Assembly: GCF_003716585.1 (NCBI RefSeq)
Contig: NZ_PTJO01000001.1
Span: forward strand, 1-64,000
Origin: Corynebacterium alimapuense
GTDB taxonomy: Bacteria; Actinomycetota; Actinomycetes; Mycobacteriales; Mycobacteriaceae
DNA length: 64,000 nucleotides
Reading direction: 5' to 3'
This document shows, piece after piece, positions 34,445 to 45,516 of this stretch. A model generated the notes under the pieces. It saw only the letters and a list, made by a program, of their open reading frames with translations, did not search any database and was not told the origin of the DNA. The translations under genes were made by a program, and so were the position numbers. Numbering within the stretch: the first letter of the stretch is position 1; the number at the start of each line of letters is the position of its first letter.

Positions 34445-34903
34445 ATGGATGCGATCGATCGAAAGATTCTGTCATTGGCGCAGAATAATGCACGGATCAC
34501 CGCCGCGGAATTGGCTCATCACACCGGCACCTCATCCTCAACCTGCCTGCGCAGACTCCGGGCACTGGAAAACCAAGGGGTTATTGAGGGCTTTCACACC
34601 AGGGTCAACCCGGCCAAGGTCGGCTTTGACACTCAAGTCATCGCCTTCATCACTCTCGATCGCGAGGACCGCGCCACCGTCGCAGCCCTCGAAGACGGCC
34701 TAGCCAAGCTCCCCCAAGTGGTTATGGCAGAACGGCTATTTGGCGATCCTGACTTCCTCGTACGAATTCTGGCCCGAGATTTGGCCGACTATCAACGGCT
34801 ACGCGATGAACAGCTCTCAGAGCTACCAGGCGTGGCTCGCATTACCTCCACGATGGTGATGCGCACCATCGTTGCTGATGGCCCGATCCCCCTAGAGGAC
34901 TAA
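34445..34903 (+). CDS. Lrp/AsnC-family transcriptional regulator
   Basis: The 152-aa protein has an N-terminal winged-helix domain (MDAIDRKILSLAQNNARITAAELAHHTGTSSSTCLRRLRALENQGVI) and a C-terminal RAM effector domain (VIAFITLDREDR, VVMAERLFGDPDFLVRILARDLADY). Such proteins sense amino acids and often form octamers. It probably controls the divergent LysE-type exporter. It is convergent with the hemolysin III-like gene. Confidence 0.92.
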   Translation: MDAIDRKILSLAQNNARITAAELAHHTGTSSSTCLRRLRALENQGVIEGFHTRVNPAKVGFDTQVIAFITLDREDRATVAALEDGLAKLPQVVMAERLFGDPDFLVRILARDLADYQRLRDEQLSELPGVARITSTMVMRTIVADGPIPLED

Positions 34904-34910
34904 CTGCGGT

Positions 34911-35627
34911 TCACCCCTGGACGACTACCATCCACACCGCAACCTGATGGATCGTCGCGGCCACGATCGTTGCAGCATGGAAATGCTCGTGATAGCCCAG
35001 CAGCCGAGCTTGGCGTCCTGGCCAGCGGAAACCATAAACCAGCGCACCGAGCGAATAGATCACTCCGCCGGCCAAAAGCAGCCAGACCACGGCAGGCCCC
35101 GCCCCTGACCACAACTGCGGAATCAGTGGCACGATGAGCCAACCGAGGACGAGATAGACCAGCACCGCCAACCACCGGGGATGGCCAATCCACACCAGGT
35201 TCAGCACCACTCCCAGCAGCGCCCCACCCCAAGCGATAGACAGCATCCAGGCAGCCTGGGTGGGCTCCAGAATGATCAGACACAACGGCGTGTAGGTAGC
35301 TGCGATAAACAACGCAATCGTCGCATGATCGGCACGACGCCACCATTGGACGGTGCGAAAGCTACGCCAGGGACCTAGGTGATAGGCGGCGGAGACACCA
35401 AACAACAGCACCACGCCAACGGCATAAACGGTCACACCCAATGCTTGCCACCACGGCAGGCTCATCCACGCCACGGTGGACAGTACTGAACCAGTCACCA
35501 CTGACAAAAGGGCGGCAAAAAGGTGGAACCAGCCTCTAGTGGCGGGACGCTGGCCGCGATCTAGAACCCAGCGAGTTAATTCGCGCAGGGGTTCATCGGT
35601 ATGGATTTCAGAGCGAACAGCTGACAT
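34911..35627 (-). CDS. Hemolysin III/TrhA family (PAQR-like) membrane protein
   Basis: The 238-aa protein has seven likely membrane segments and the family motifs: FHLFAALLSVVTGSVL, SAAYHLGPWRSF, DHATIALFIAATYTP and the C-terminal HEHFHAATIVAATIHQVAVW. The His, Asp and Ser residues in these form a putative metal site shared with PAQR receptors. The bacterial TrhA group influences membrane energetics and lipids; the haemolysin name is historical. No operon partner is seen. Confidence 0.88.
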   Translation of the reverse strand: MSAVRSEIHTDEPLRELTRWVLDRGQRPATRGWFHLFAALLSVVTGSVLSTVAWMSLPWWQALGVTVYAVGVVLLFGVSAAYHLGPWRSFRTVQWWRRADHATIALFIAATYTPLCLIILEPTQAAWMLSIAWGGALLGVVLNLVWIGHPRWLAVLVYLVLGWLIVPLIPQLWSGAGPAVVWLLLAGGVIYSLGALVYGFRWPGRQARLLGYHEHFHAATIVAATIHQVAVWMVVVQG

Positions 35628-35716
35628 AAACTTTAACCTTCAATGACGTAAGTTACGGTGCCGTAAGTCTAGGAGCTTTTCGGCCACCTCGCCACCTTCC
35701 TGCCATTGAGCAGGAA

Positions 35717-35755
35717 AAGAGCCCTACACATCCTCGTTGGATGCGCAGGGCTCTT
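35717..35755 (-). terminator. Terminator of the purSQL operon
   Basis: AAGAGCCCT pairs with AGGGCTCTT around an inner CATCC/GGATG stem. It is 17 bp after the purL stop. Confidence 0.8.
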
Positions 35756-35771
35756 CGCCGGAAACTACTAA

Positions 35772-38048
35772 CTATTCGACGACCGAGTTCGCTCCCACGG
35801 CATGACCGAACAGGTCTGGGAGGGTGGACTCCCAAGCCTTCTTCAGCTCTGCCAGCGGAGCGTTCAAGGAACCTGCCACCAGGTCATCGGTATCGGTGGT
35901 TTCACCGATACGCACGGCAGGGACACCCTTGGCCTGCGCGCGCTCGAGGAGCACATCGACGCGATCTGCGGTGGTGGCCACCACGACGCGCGAGGCAGAC
36001 TCGGAAAACAGTGCCACGAACTCATCTTCGTGGACGGCTGCTAGATCCAGGTTCACACCGCGGCCGGAGCGGATTGCCATCTCGACTACCGCCTGTGCCA
36101 ACCCACCCTCGGAGAGATCATGGGCGGCAGTGAGCAACTGATTTCCGACGAAGAAGTCAGCCAGTCGCTCCTCATCCGCCAGATCAACGCGCGGGGGCAT
36201 ACCGTTGAGGCCGCCGCCTGAGACTTGCTGCCAGATCGATCCACCAAACTCATCGTCGGTATCGCCCAGCAAGACGAGAACCTCGGAGTCCTCGACGGTG
36301 CCGAGGTCATGGCCGATCGCATCGTGGACGTCCTCGATGACGCCGAGGATGCCCACCACGGGCGTCGGCAGAATCGGCTCAGTGCCGGTCTGGTTGTAGA
36401 AGGAGACGTTGCCGCCGGAGACCGGGATCGCCAGTTCCGTAGAACCATCTGCCAGTCCGTGTACGGCCTCGCGGAACTGCCACATAACATCCGGGTTTTC
36501 GGGAGAACCGAAGTTCAGACAGTTGGTCACGGCCACTGGGCGAGCACCGGTAATGACGACGTTGCGGTAGGCCTCAGCCAGCGCCAGTCGGACACCGGTC
36601 TTGGGATCGAGCTTGGTGTAGCGGCCAGAGCAATCTGCCGATACCGCCACGCCACGGTTGGATTCCTCGTCGATGCGCAGCACACCGGCATCAGAGTATT
36701 TGGCCTTGACAGTATTGCCACGAACGTAGCGGTCATACTGCTCAGTGATGAAGTCTCGCGAACACAGTGCCGAAGAGGACACCATATCCAGCAGCGCCTG
36801 CTTAAGATCAGCCGGACGCTCGACCGGGGTGTAGACCTGCAGCTCATCCTGCCACTGCGGGCGTGCCCACGGACGGTCATAGACCGGACCATCATCGATG
36901 GTTGACGGCGGGGCGTCAACCACGGCCTCACCATGGTGGGTGATCAGCAGACGATCTTTCTCGTCGGTGACCTCGCCGATCTCTGCACAGATGACGTCCC
37001 AGCGGGCGCAGATCTCTTGGAAGCGCTCCAGGTTTTCCGGAGTGACCACAGCGCACATGCGCTCTTGGGACTCGGAAGCGAGGATCTCTGCAGCAGACAT
37101 GTTCTCGGCGCGCAACGGAACAGCGTCAAGATTGACTCGCATGCCGCCATCACCGGCAGCAGCCAGCTCGGAAGTCGCGCAGGCTAGACCCGCGCCACCG
37201 AGGTCTTGAATACCGACAACCACGCCAGCGGAGTAGAGCTCCAAGCAGCACTCGATGAGGACCTTCTCTGCGAAGGGGTCGCCGACCTGGACAGCCGGGA
37301 GCTTGCGCTCTGCGCCATCTTCAAAGGTCTCAGACGCCAGCACGGAGACACCGCCAATGCCGTCGAGGCCAGTGCGGGAGCCAAAGAGAATCACTTTGTT
37401 ACCTGCGCCAGAGGCGAAGGCAAGCTTGAGGTCTTCTACCTTGAGCGTACCCACGCACAAAGCATTGACCAGTGGGTTTCCGGCATAAGACTCATCAAAG
37501 ACAGTCTCGCCGCCAATGTTGGGCAGGCCCAGAGAGTTGCCGTAGCCGCCGACGCCGGAGACCACACCGGGCAGAACTCGCTGGGTATCCGGAGCATCAG
37601 CCGCGCCGAAGCGCAGCTGGTCCATCACAGCAATCGGACGTGCGCCCATAGCCATAATGTCGCGGACGATGCCGCCGACACCGGTGGCAGCGCCCTGATG
37701 CGGCTCCACGTAGGAAGGGTGGTTATGTGATTCGACGCGGAAAGTGACAGCATTGCCGTCTCCGATGTCGACTACGCCAGCGTTCTCGCCGATGCCGGCG
37801 AGGATCTTCTCCGCCATCTCTGGAGTAGTGGCATCACCGAAGTAGCGCAGGTGCACCTTGGAGGACTTGTAGGAGCAATGCTCCGACCACATCACGGAGT
37901 ACATGGTCAGCTCGGCGGCCGAGGGACGGCGGCCGAGAATGCTCTTGATACGGGCATACTCGTCGTCTTTCAGACCGAGTTCCGCATAAGGCTGGGGAGC
38001 ATCCGGATCTGCCTTGGCGGCATCGACGGTGTCGTTATGAACTGTCAT
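35772..38048 (-). CDS. purL: Phosphoribosylformylglycinamidine synthase subunit PurL
   Basis: PurL is the synthetase subunit of the three-part FGAM synthase, converting FGAR to FGAM using ammonia from PurQ. The 758-aa protein is the short (PurS/PurQ-dependent) form, not the roughly 1,300-aa single-chain one. Seen are [18 protein letters not shown], the nucleotide loop [26 protein letters not shown], and a second AIRS-like half ([25 protein letters not shown]). It follows purQ by 12 bp. Confidence 0.97.
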   Translation of the reverse strand: MTVHNDTVDAAKADPDAPQPYAELGLKDDEYARIKSILGRRPSAAELTMYSVMWSEHCSYKSSKVHLRYFGDATTPEMAEKILAGIGENAGVVDIGDGNAVTFRVESHNHPSYVEPHQGAATGVGGIVRDIMAMGARPIAVMDQLRFGAADAPDTQRVLPGVVSGVGGYGNSLGLPNIGGETVFDESYAGNPLVNALCVGTLKVEDLKLAFASGAGNKVILFGSRTGLDGIGGVSVLASETFEDGAERKLPAVQVGDPFAEKVLIECCLELYSAGVVVGIQDLGGAGLACATSELAAAGDGGMRVNLDAVPLRAENMSAAEILASESQERMCAVVTPENLERFQEICARWDVICAEIGEVTDEKDRLLITHHGEAVVDAPPSTIDDGPVYDRPWARPQWQDELQVYTPVERPADLKQALLDMVSSSALCSRDFITEQYDRYVRGNTVKAKYSDAGVLRIDEESNRGVAVSADCSGRYTKLDPKTGVRLALAEAYRNVVITGARPVAVTNCLNFGSPENPDVMWQFREAVHGLADGSTELAIPVSGGNVSFYNQTGTEPILPTPVVGILGVIEDVHDAIGHDLGTVEDSEVLVLLGDTDDEFGGSIWQQVSGGGLNGMPPRVDLADEERLADFFVGNQLLTAAHDLSEGGLAQAVVEMAIRSGRGVNLDLAAVHEDEFVALFSESASRVVVATTADRVDVLLERAQAKGVPAVRIGETTDTDDLVAGSLNAPLAELKKAWESTLPDLFGHAVGANSVVE

Positions 38049-38060
38049 GAAAAAAGCCTC

Positions 38061-38732
38061 CTAGGCGGCAATCGAACCGATGGCGGACAGGAACATCCCG
38101 AGGCCGTCAATGGACGGTCCGGTGAGATCTTCCACAGCGTGCTCTGGGTGAGGCATCAGCCCGACAACACGCCCGGTCTCATTGGTGATACCGGCAATCG
38201 CGTTGATGGAACCGTTGTAGTTGTCGGTGTAGCGGAAGACCACGCGGCCTTCGCCTTCCAACATCTCCACGGTCTCCGGTGCGGCTTGGAACCGGCCTTC
38301 GCCGTGCTTGGCCGGGATGAGGATCTTCTGTCCCGCCGTGTAGTGAGTGGTCCACGCAGTATCGGCGTTTTCTACCTCGAGGTAGGTGTCGGTGCACCGA
38401 AAGTGCAGACCCTGGTTGCGGGTCAAGGCTCCTGGTAGCAAGCGAGCCTCGGTGAGTACCTGGAAGCCGTTGCAGATGCCCAAGACGGGCATGCCTTTGC
38501 CCGCGGCATCAATAACTGAGCGCATGACTGGGGCGAGCGAGGAGATTGCTCCAGAACGCAGGTAGTCACCGTAGGAGAATCCACCAGGCACGACGACAGC
38601 GTCGATGCCTTTCAGATCAGCATCCGCGTGCCAGAGGTCAACTACCTCGGCGCCAGCAATGCGCACGGCCCGAGCAGCGTCGACATCGTCGAGCGTTCCG
38701 GGGAAGGTGATGACACCAATCTTGGCGGTCAC
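38061..38732 (-). CDS. purQ: Phosphoribosylformylglycinamidine synthase subunit PurQ
   Basis: The glutaminase subunit that releases ammonia for PurL. The 223-aa protein is a class I glutamine amidotransferase: the nucleophile lies in [11 protein letters not shown], with the His and Glu of [10 protein letters not shown] near the C-terminus. [17 protein letters not shown] is typical of PurQ. It overlaps purS by four bases. Confidence 0.97.
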   Translation of the reverse strand: MTAKIGVITFPGTLDDVDAARAVRIAGAEVVDLWHADADLKGIDAVVVPGGFSYGDYLRSGAISSLAPVMRSVIDAAGKGMPVLGICNGFQVLTEARLLPGALTRNQGLHFRCTDTYLEVENADTAWTTHYTAGQKILIPAKHGEGRFQAAPETVEMLEGEGRVVFRYTDNYNGSINAIAGITNETGRVVGLMPHPEHAVEDLTGPSIDGLGMFLSAIGSIAA

Positions 38733-38974
38733 GAGGCAACCTCCACGCCCACTACCTCGAAGTCTTCGATGACGGTGTTGGCGAGCAGAGTCTCGGCAAT
38801 CTTTTCTAGGTCGGCTGCGGTGACAGAATCGTCGACCTCCAGCTCGAAACGCTTGCCCTGACGGACATCGCTGACACCGGTGACGCCGATGCGTCCCAGG
38901 GCACGATTGACTGCCTGACCTTGGGGGTCCAGGATCTCCGTTTTCGGCATGACATTCACAACAACACGGGCCAC
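38729..38974 (-). CDS. purS: Phosphoribosylformylglycinamidine synthase subunit PurS
   Basis: PurS holds PurQ and PurL together and may pass ammonia between them. The 81-aa protein starts [31 protein letters not shown], the family signature, and ends in the ferredoxin-like fold strand [12 protein letters not shown]. Its stop overlaps the purQ start, giving purS-purQ-purL as one operon. Confidence 0.96.
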   Translation of the reverse strand: MARVVVNVMPKTEILDPQGQAVNRALGRIGVTGVSDVRQGKRFELEVDDSVTAADLEKIAETLLANTVIEDFEVVGVEVAS

Positions 38975-39050
38975 AATTTTCCCTTACCTTCGCCGGAATT
39001 GGTTCGGCTTAGTGTACCGCGTCTCCGGCCCGGTTATTTACTTCCCTGCT

Positions 39051-39734
39051 TCAGATCGTGGCGACGTCCCGATAGTCCCCAGGGTCAGCGCCCTTAGCGA
39101 CTGCTGCCAGAGCAGCCTTCTGAAAATCCCTAGCAACCTTTTTATCGAGGAGATTACGGCCGGAGGCTGAGAGCCGGATGGTGTTGCCTCTCGCTGCGCC
39201 TCGCTCCGCCGCTCGGATGATGTTGCGCCGCCACCAGCGAGCGGCACCGAAGCCCTCACCGACGGAGAGATTTCGACATTGTTGAAAATCTCCAGTATGC
39301 AGATCATGCAGCCCCTTGGTTGAGGCCACCAACCGAAATCCAAACTCGGGCAGAACCTCCAGGGTGCCTGGAGATAGACGCCAACGTGGCGGGGCAAACA
39401 TATCGGTATCGAAGCCAATTTTGTGCATTTGCCTAGTCGAACCAGCCAACCGCAATCGAGCCTCATGGGCACCGAGGGTGGCAAATTCTGATCGCCGGCC
39501 TTGGGCTGGTTGATCAAATCCATTGAGGATCAACGCCCGGCCCTGCTCTTGCTGGCTCAGCAGCCAACCTTTAGTATCTGCATCTTTAGCCAGATGCCAG
39601 TTGCCATCAATATGAGGAGCTACTAGCAAAGAGACGGGAATCCCCTCAGCATCAAGATCACTTACTAAGGTTTTCACCGCCCCAAGGGTGTCGGAAAAGA
39701 CACTAGAGACTGATACCAAGAGGCGGCCACGCAT
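39051..39734 (-). CDS. DUF2334-type polysaccharide deacetylase-like protein
   Basis: The 227-aa protein resembles the DUF2334 branch of NodB-like deacetylases found near purine genes in actinobacteria. Visible features are LLVSVSSVFSDTL, SLLVAPHIDGNWHLAKD (the PHID stretch fits a metal-site region), ILNGFDQPAQG, and FDTDMFAPPRWRLSPGTLEVLPEFGFRLVA, whose APPRW is conserved. The substrate is unknown, perhaps an envelope sugar. It lies 53 bp after the oligopeptidase gene on the same strand. Confidence 0.72.
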   Translation of the reverse strand: MRGRLLVSVSSVFSDTLGAVKTLVSDLDAEGIPVSLLVAPHIDGNWHLAKDADTKGWLLSQQEQGRALILNGFDQPAQGRRSEFATLGAHEARLRLAGSTRQMHKIGFDTDMFAPPRWRLSPGTLEVLPEFGFRLVASTKGLHDLHTGDFQQCRNLSVGEGFGAARWWRRNIIRAAERGAARGNTIRLSASGRNLLDKKVARDFQKAALAAVAKGADPGDYRDVATI

Positions 39735-39787
39735 ACGCCCCAGTATCCCACGCCGCTATCTATCTGTCGCGATGGAGTGAAAAAGCA

Positions 39788-41908
39788 TCAGCTTTTTCTC
39801 CCCGCGGTCGCGGTATCCAAGGTCCATGCATATTCAAAGGCAGTTTGGTGCCAGCGCGCATAACGTCCGGATACTCCACCATGACCTGCGGACATTTCTG
39901 TCTTGAGCAAGAAGGTGCCACCGATAGCGGTCTCCCGTAGTTTGGCGATCCACTTAGCCGGTTCCACATAGAGAACTCGAGTGTCGTTGAGGGAAGTGAT
40001 GGCCAGAATATCCGGGTATTGCTTGGCCTCAATGTTCTCGTAGGGGGCATAGGAGGCCATGTAGTCATAAACCTCGTGGTCGTGGAAAGGGTCTCCCCAT
40101 TCGTCCCATTCAGTCACTGTCAGCGGAAGCTCCGGCTTGAGCATACTGGTCAGAGGATCAACGAAAGGAACAATCGCCTGAATACCTGCGAAGCGATCAC
40201 CTGCCAAGTTGGCCACCACACCCATCAGCATGCCACCGGCAGATCCACCTTCGGCAACCATCATCTCGGGGCTACTCAGCCCGCGATTGATGAGATCATC
40301 GGCCACCGCCACGAAGTCAGTGAAGGTATTCATCTTGGACAATTGTTTGCCCTCGTCATACCAACCACGACCCATCTCGCCGCCGCCGCGCACATGTGCG
40401 ACCGCAAAGATCATCCCGCGGTCCATCACCGAAAGCCTAGATACCGAGAATCCTGGATCCGTGCTCGATTCATAGGATCCATAGCCATAAAGGACGGTCG
40501 GATTGGGTTGTGAAAGATCCAGGTCCGCACGATGGACCACTGAGACGGGGATCTGTGCACCGTCTTCAGCAGTGGCCCACAGGCGATGCGCCACATAGTC
40601 ATGGGGATCGTAGCCACCGAGGACTTCTTGCTCCTTGAGCAGCGTGAATTCACCAGTGGCTACGTGGTAGTCATACAGCCTGGCCGGAGTGGTGAAGGAG
40701 CCATAGGAGATCCGAATTACGGGTGCGTCCCATTCCGGGTTTCCGAGAGAACCCGCGGTGTAGAGCTCTTCATCAAACTCAAGTTCTTGGAAGGTTCCAT
40801 ACCCATCCTCCGGCAGCACCATGACAGCTAAGCGGCCGATCGCGCCGCGTCGATAAGCAGCGACAATCTGGTTCTGGAACGTATCGACGCCCTCGATGCG
40901 CGTGTGCTCATCGTGCGCGATGAGCACGTTGAGCTCATCCAAAGCGGGCAGCTGCCCCTCAACCGCGCATTCCCCGACCTCAAAATTTGGTCCGGTGAGA
41001 TTGTGGGTGACCAACCACCTGTCCTGGCCGGCTACTACGGCATGGTCGATGGCATATTCCACGCCTGCCTGACGCGGCCACAACAGGCGGAACTCGCCTT
41101 CCGGATCAGAGGTATCCAGCACCCTAGTTTCCGAAGTGATTTTGGATGCAGCTTCGATAATCAGGTACTTCTCACCACGAGTGGAACCGATACCGGTGAA
41201 AAAGTGCTCATCTTCCTCATGGAAGACACACACATCCTCGGCAGGATCAGTGCCGATCCGGTGGCGCCAGATGGTGTCCGGACGCCAAGCCTCGTCGACG
41301 CGCTGGTAGAACAGATGCTCCTCCCCTGCCCAGGTAGCGCCGTAGAAAATTCCGCTGAGCTTATCATCGAGCAGCTGGCCGGTCTGAAGATCTTTGATCC
41401 GAAGATCAAAACGCTCATCGCCGGTGGTGTCTACCGAATAAGCCAAAAATCGACCCGAGGTGGTCACACTCGAGGCACCCAGAGAGAAGAACTCTTGGCC
41501 TTCAGCCAGTTCATTGAGGTCAAGCAAGACCTCTTCACCGGGAATCTCACCGTTTTCCGGGATGACGGGAGCTACCCAAGGGTCTTGGTCTTGGGCAACT
41601 GGAATACGGCAGGAGAGTCCATAGTCCTTACCTTCGATAGTCCGACCGTAGTACCAGTAGTCACCGGCACGCTGTGGGACGGACATATCTGTCTCTTTGA
41701 TCCGGGACTTAATCTCGGAGTAGATCGCCTCGGTCAGCTCGCTGATGCCTGCGGTTTGTGCCTCGGTATAGGAGTTCTCGGCCTCCAAATAGGCAATGGT
41801 CTCCGGAGACTCTTTGTCCCGCAGCCACTCATAATCATCAACGAAGCTGCGACCATGAAACTCACGGGTGATGGGATGGCGTGGGGCAATGGGGGGCTGA
41901 GAAGTCAT
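39788..41908 (-). CDS. ptrB: Prolyl oligopeptidase-family peptidase, oligopeptidase B type
   Basis: A cytoplasmic S9A serine peptidase cutting short peptides after basic residues. The 706-aa protein has an N-terminal beta-propeller and a C-terminal alpha/beta-hydrolase. The nucleophile Ser is in MVAEGGSAGGMLMGV, with the likely Asp in ITSLNDTRV and His in EMSAGHGGVSGRY. Start MTSQPPIAPRHP was chosen as the typical family start; the frame extends 26 codons upstream into the purC end. It lies 25 bp after purC. Confidence 0.92.
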   Translation of the reverse strand: MTSQPPIAPRHPITREFHGRSFVDDYEWLRDKESPETIAYLEAENSYTEAQTAGISELTEAIYSEIKSRIKETDMSVPQRAGDYWYYGRTIEGKDYGLSCRIPVAQDQDPWVAPVIPENGEIPGEEVLLDLNELAEGQEFFSLGASSVTTSGRFLAYSVDTTGDERFDLRIKDLQTGQLLDDKLSGIFYGATWAGEEHLFYQRVDEAWRPDTIWRHRIGTDPAEDVCVFHEEDEHFFTGIGSTRGEKYLIIEAASKITSETRVLDTSDPEGEFRLLWPRQAGVEYAIDHAVVAGQDRWLVTHNLTGPNFEVGECAVEGQLPALDELNVLIAHDEHTRIEGVDTFQNQIVAAYRRGAIGRLAVMVLPEDGYGTFQELEFDEELYTAGSLGNPEWDAPVIRISYGSFTTPARLYDYHVATGEFTLLKEQEVLGGYDPHDYVAHRLWATAEDGAQIPVSVVHRADLDLSQPNPTVLYGYGSYESSTDPGFSVSRLSVMDRGMIFAVAHVRGGGEMGRGWYDEGKQLSKMNTFTDFVAVADDLINRGLSSPEMMVAEGGSAGGMLMGVVANLAGDRFAGIQAIVPFVDPLTSMLKPELPLTVTEWDEWGDPFHDHEVYDYMASYAPYENIEAKQYPDILAITSLNDTRVLYVEPAKWIAKLRETAIGGTFLLKTEMSAGHGGVSGRYARWHQTAFEYAWTLDTATAGRKS

Positions 41909-41933
41909 GCCCACCGATCCTAGTCGCCGTGGT

Positions 41934-42827
41934 TTAGACGCAGCAGCCGACCCAAGTGGAGAACTTCCGGCCAGAAAGCCGCTCAAAAGCTTCGATATAG
42001 CGCTCGCGAGTTGCTTCTACAACTGAGCCCGGCAGCGCCGGCGGCGGAGTGGTCTCATCGGCCTTCCAACCAGATTTAGAGCTAGTTAGCCAGTTGCGGA
42101 CGTACTGCTTATCAAAGCTGGGTTGAACCTTGCCCTCAGCATAAGAACTGGCGGGCCAGTAGCGAGAGGAATCCGGAGTCAAAACCTCATCGGCCAAGAC
42201 CAAGTTGCCGTCTGCATCAAGGCCAAACTCAAACTTGGTGTCAGCGAGGATAATTCCCTTAGCCTCCGCCAGGGACGCTGCCTTCGAGTAGATGCGCAAG
42301 GTTGCATCACGCAATTCCTCAGCGCGGGAATCGCCCAGCTTTTCCACGACTGCCTCGAAGCTGACGTTCTCATCGTGATCGCCGAGTTCAGCCTTGGTAG
42401 CTGGGGTGAAAATCGGCTCCGGCAGGCGAGAAGATTCCTTCAGCCCCTCCGGTAGCTCGATGCCACAGACGGTGCCGTTAGCTTTGTATTCCTTCAGTCC
42501 GGAACCGGTGAGATAGCCACGGGCAACGCACTCGAAGGGCAACATTTTCAATTTCTTCACCACCAGTGCTCGACCGAGCACTTCCTCCGGGATCCGCGGA
42601 TCATCAGCGGGACCAGCCAAATGGTTCGGGAAATCGATGGCGTCGAAAAAGAAGACGCTCATCGCGGTTAGTACCCGACCTTTGTCCGGAATCTCCGGAT
42701 CCAGGCTGTAGTCGTAGGCGGAGATCCGATCGGAGACCACCATCAGGAGGGTCTCGTCATCGATCTCGTAGATCTCCCGGACCTTGCCGGCGGAGAGATG
42801 ATTGTACTCAGAGAGCTCAGGACGCAT
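41934..42827 (-). CDS. purC: Phosphoribosylaminoimidazole-succinocarboxamide synthase PurC
   Basis: PurC joins CAIR and aspartate to give SAICAR with ATP. The 297-aa protein starts [39 protein letters not shown], the ATP-grasp-like N-terminus, and contains [25 protein letters not shown]. An ATG two codons earlier is an equal option; MRPELS was chosen by similarity to other corynebacterial PurC. It lies 43 bp after purB, whose product acts on SAICAR. Confidence 0.96.
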   Translation of the reverse strand: MRPELSEYNHLSAGKVREIYEIDDETLLMVVSDRISAYDYSLDPEIPDKGRVLTAMSVFFFDAIDFPNHLAGPADDPRIPEEVLGRALVVKKLKMLPFECVARGYLTGSGLKEYKANGTVCGIELPEGLKESSRLPEPIFTPATKAELGDHDENVSFEAVVEKLGDSRAEELRDATLRIYSKAASLAEAKGIILADTKFEFGLDADGNLVLADEVLTPDSSRYWPASSYAEGKVQPSFDKQYVRNWLTSSKSGWKADETTPPPALPGSVVEATRERYIEAFERLSGRKFSTWVGCCV

Positions 42828-42870
42828 GACCATGGAGTCTAGACCCGCTGATGGTGGTTGGGTAATCGAG

Positions 42871-44301
42871 CTAGAGGATCTCTCCGGGGCGGTAACCAGC
42901 TGCCTCCGGATGCATCTGCACCAGAGCGTCAATGCGGCTGATCACCCGGGAGACCTGAGACTCGGCAGCGCCGATGAAGGCGTGCTTATCTGCCAGCGCG
43001 GAGTCAAGATCTTCCCTGGACATCGGCAACCGATCATCAGCAGCGAGACGCTCGATGAGATCTTGTCCCCCACCGTTTTCACGCATGTTCAAAGCCACTG
43101 CAACGGCGTTTTCCTTGATGACTTCGTGGGCAGTCTCACGTCCAACCCCTGCCCGGACGGCGGCCATCAGGATCCGCGTGGTCGCCAGGAAAGGCAGGTA
43201 GCGCTCGAGTTCGCGGTCAATCATCGCCGGGAAAGCACCAAACTCATCGAGGACTGTGAGGAAAGTCTCGAACATGCCATCCAAAGCAAAGAAGGCATCC
43301 GGCAGTGCCACGCGGCGGATGACCGAACAGAACACATCCCCTTCATTCCACTGCTGACCTGCGAGGTCAGCAACCATGGTGAGGTAGCCGCGCAGGATAA
43401 CCTGCAGCCCACCCACGCGCTCACAAGAGCGGGCGTTCATTTTATGCGGCATGGCCGAAGAACCGACTTGCCCTTCCTTGAACCCCTCAGTGACGGTCTC
43501 GTTGCCAGCCATGAGCCGGAGAGTATGCGCCAAGGAAGACGGGCCCGCGCCCAATTGGACGAGAGCAGAGATGGCGTCAAAGTCCAGCGATCGCGGATAA
43601 ACCTGGCCAACAGAATCAAAAATTCGGGAGAATCCCAGGTGATCGGCGATGGAGGTCTCCAGGGAAGCCAGTTGAGACTCATTGCCGCCCATGAGATCCA
43701 GCATGTCCTGGGAGGTGCCCATCGGGCCCTTGATCCCGCGCAGCGGATAGCGACCCAGCAGGTCTTCGGTGCGTTCGATAGCAACCATCATCTCATCTGC
43801 AGCCGAGGCAAAACGCTTGCCCAGGGTGGTCGCTTGAGCTGCCACGTTGTGGGAGCGGCCAGCCATAACCAACGATTGGTTCTGTGCGGCGCGCTCACCA
43901 ATCCGGGCCAGCACAGCCACGGATTTGTTGCGTACCAATTCCAGCGAAAGGAAAATCTGCAGCTGCTCGACGTTCTCGGTCAGGTCACGAGAGGTCATAC
44001 CCTTATGGATATGCTCATGGCCGGCCAGTGCATTGAATTCCTCAATGCGCGCCTTGACGTCGTGGCGGGTAATCCGCTCACGATCAGCAATCGAGGCCAG
44101 ATCGACCTGGTCAATGACGGATTCGTAGGCAGCAATTGCCGAGGTGGGGATGTCCACGCCTAGGTCCTTTTGCGCTTTCATCACCGCAATCCACAACTGT
44201 CGTTCGAGCACGATCTTGTACTCAGGACTCCAGAGCTCGACCAGCTCAGCGGAGGCGTAACGATTCGCTAGGACGTTTGAGATTTTCTTTTTGTCAGCCA
44301 C
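42871..44301 (-). CDS. purB: Adenylosuccinate lyase PurB
   Basis: PurB removes fumarate both from SAICAR and from adenylosuccinate, so it acts twice in purine synthesis. The 476-aa protein has [19 protein letters not shown] near the start, [17 protein letters not shown], and the fumarase-family signature loop [16 protein letters not shown]. The start is GTG; GAGGG stands only a base or two before it, 8 bp after the aminotransferase stop, so translation probably depends on coupling. The longer frame through the aminotransferase end is rejected. Confidence 0.95.
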   Translation of the reverse strand: MADKKKISNVLANRYASAELVELWSPEYKIVLERQLWIAVMKAQKDLGVDIPTSAIAAYESVIDQVDLASIADRERITRHDVKARIEEFNALAGHEHIHKGMTSRDLTENVEQLQIFLSLELVRNKSVAVLARIGERAAQNQSLVMAGRSHNVAAQATTLGKRFASAADEMMVAIERTEDLLGRYPLRGIKGPMGTSQDMLDLMGGNESQLASLETSIADHLGFSRIFDSVGQVYPRSLDFDAISALVQLGAGPSSLAHTLRLMAGNETVTEGFKEGQVGSSAMPHKMNARSCERVGGLQVILRGYLTMVADLAGQQWNEGDVFCSVIRRVALPDAFFALDGMFETFLTVLDEFGAFPAMIDRELERYLPFLATTRILMAAVRAGVGRETAHEVIKENAVAVALNMRENGGGQDLIERLAADDRLPMSREDLDSALADKHAFIGAAESQVSRVISRIDALVQMHPEAAGYRPGEIL

Positions 44302-44309
44302 GCCCTCAA

Positions 44310-45470
44310 TTATCGCACGAGATAGCGCCCCAGCCGTCTGCAGGCTTCGCGGGTCTCTTCCTCCGGGGCACACAGCGTCAATCTGACCCACTTATGACCG
44401 TTGATCGGATCAAAATCAACGCCTGGCGCCAATGCCACTCCGATGGCATCGACCAGTTCTTTGCACCAAGCCTCAGAATCATCAGTGACCGAGGAAACAT
44501 CCACCCAGAGATAGAGTCCACCATCTGGGTCGGCAAAGCGATCGAATCCGATCTTGGGCAATTCCTCAAGAAATACTGCTCGGGCAGCACGATAACGCTC
44601 GATATGACCATCCAATTCAGCGCGGGCAGGTGCGCCAAAAGCTGCTCTGCCAGCCACCTGAGAAATGGCTGGTGCGCACAATGAGAGGGAAGCTTGGAGG
44701 TTCTCAATCGGGGTAAGCAGCTCATCGGGAACAATAAGCCAGCCGACGCGCCAACCGGTCATCGAAAAGTATTTCGAGAGCGTGCCCACCACGATCGCGC
44801 GATCCGAGAACTGCCGGGCAGAGGCGAGCTCACGGCCAAAACTCATACCGTGATAATCCTCATCTGAGATGAGAACTGCGCCATTGTCCTCACACCAGCG
44901 AGCAATGCGTTCCAGCTCAGCCGGGTCAATGATGGTGCCTGTGGGATTTCCCGGGGAGGTCACGATGACGGCTTTCGGCCGGTCCGCTTCCGGCAAGGCT
45001 TCCAGCATGGCCGCGGTGGGTTGGAAACGAGTATCCGCATCGCAGACCAGATCGATCACGCGAGCGCCAAGAGATTCCAAAATATTGCGATAAGCCGGGT
45101 AGCCAGGGCAGCTCAGTGCCACTGCGTCACCGTGATCAAGCACTGCCAGGAAGCTGGCAACAAAGCCCCCAGAAGAACCAGTAGTGATGACGATATTATC
45201 CGCCGAGGTGTCTACTCCATAGGTCTGCGAATGCCAGGTGGCAATGATTTCCCGCAGCTCACGGTCGCCGACAACTTCTGTGTACCCGAGCGTCGATTCA
45301 TGCAGAGAGGCCGCAGCCGCATCGAGAGCGGCCTGCGGCGCGCCAGTAGGCGGTTGCCCAGCGCAGAGCATGATTGTCTCTAACCCCTCGCGCCGACGGC
45401 GATGGACCAGATCAAGCATTTGCATGACCCGAAATGGTTGAACATTGCTGCGTGCGCTGGCGATCTTCAT
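44310..45470 (-). CDS. Class I/II PLP-dependent aminotransferase
   Basis: A fold-type I aminotransferase, 386 aa. Features: CAGQPPTGAPQAALDAAAA, GYTEVVGDRELREIIATWH, TTGSSGGFVASFLAVLDHGDAVALSCPGYPAYRNIL, VIVTSPGNPTG, and the PLP lysine in GTLSKYFSMTGWRVGWLI. Substrate not certain; similar genes lie between purB and purD in other corynebacteria and are annotated only as aspartate- or valine-type aminotransferases. The start MKIASAR is preferred by similarity; GGAG is close to it. It lies 46 bp after purD. Confidence 0.87.
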   Translation of the reverse strand: MKIASARSNVQPFRVMQMLDLVHRRRREGLETIMLCAGQPPTGAPQAALDAAAASLHESTLGYTEVVGDRELREIIATWHSQTYGVDTSADNIVITTGSSGGFVASFLAVLDHGDAVALSCPGYPAYRNILESLGARVIDLVCDADTRFQPTAAMLEALPEADRPKAVIVTSPGNPTGTIIDPAELERIARWCEDNGAVLISDEDYHGMSFGRELASARQFSDRAIVVGTLSKYFSMTGWRVGWLIVPDELLTPIENLQASLSLCAPAISQVAGRAAFGAPARAELDGHIERYRAARAVFLEELPKIGFDRFADPDGGLYLWVDVSSVTDDSEAWCKELVDAIGVALAPGVDFDPINGHKWVRLTLCAPEEETREACRRLGRYLVR

Positions 45471-45516
45471 GATCTCCAGCTTATCGACGCCCGCTCTAGC
45501 TAGATCATCTACCCCG

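Noticed and set aside
40904..41923. 339-codon plus-strand open frame
   Set aside because: Antisense to the ptrB propeller region; a shadow frame.
42802..44163. 453-codon plus-strand open frame
   Set aside because: Antisense to purB, whose fumarase-family motifs are intact. The translation is repetitive in composition and has no known fold.
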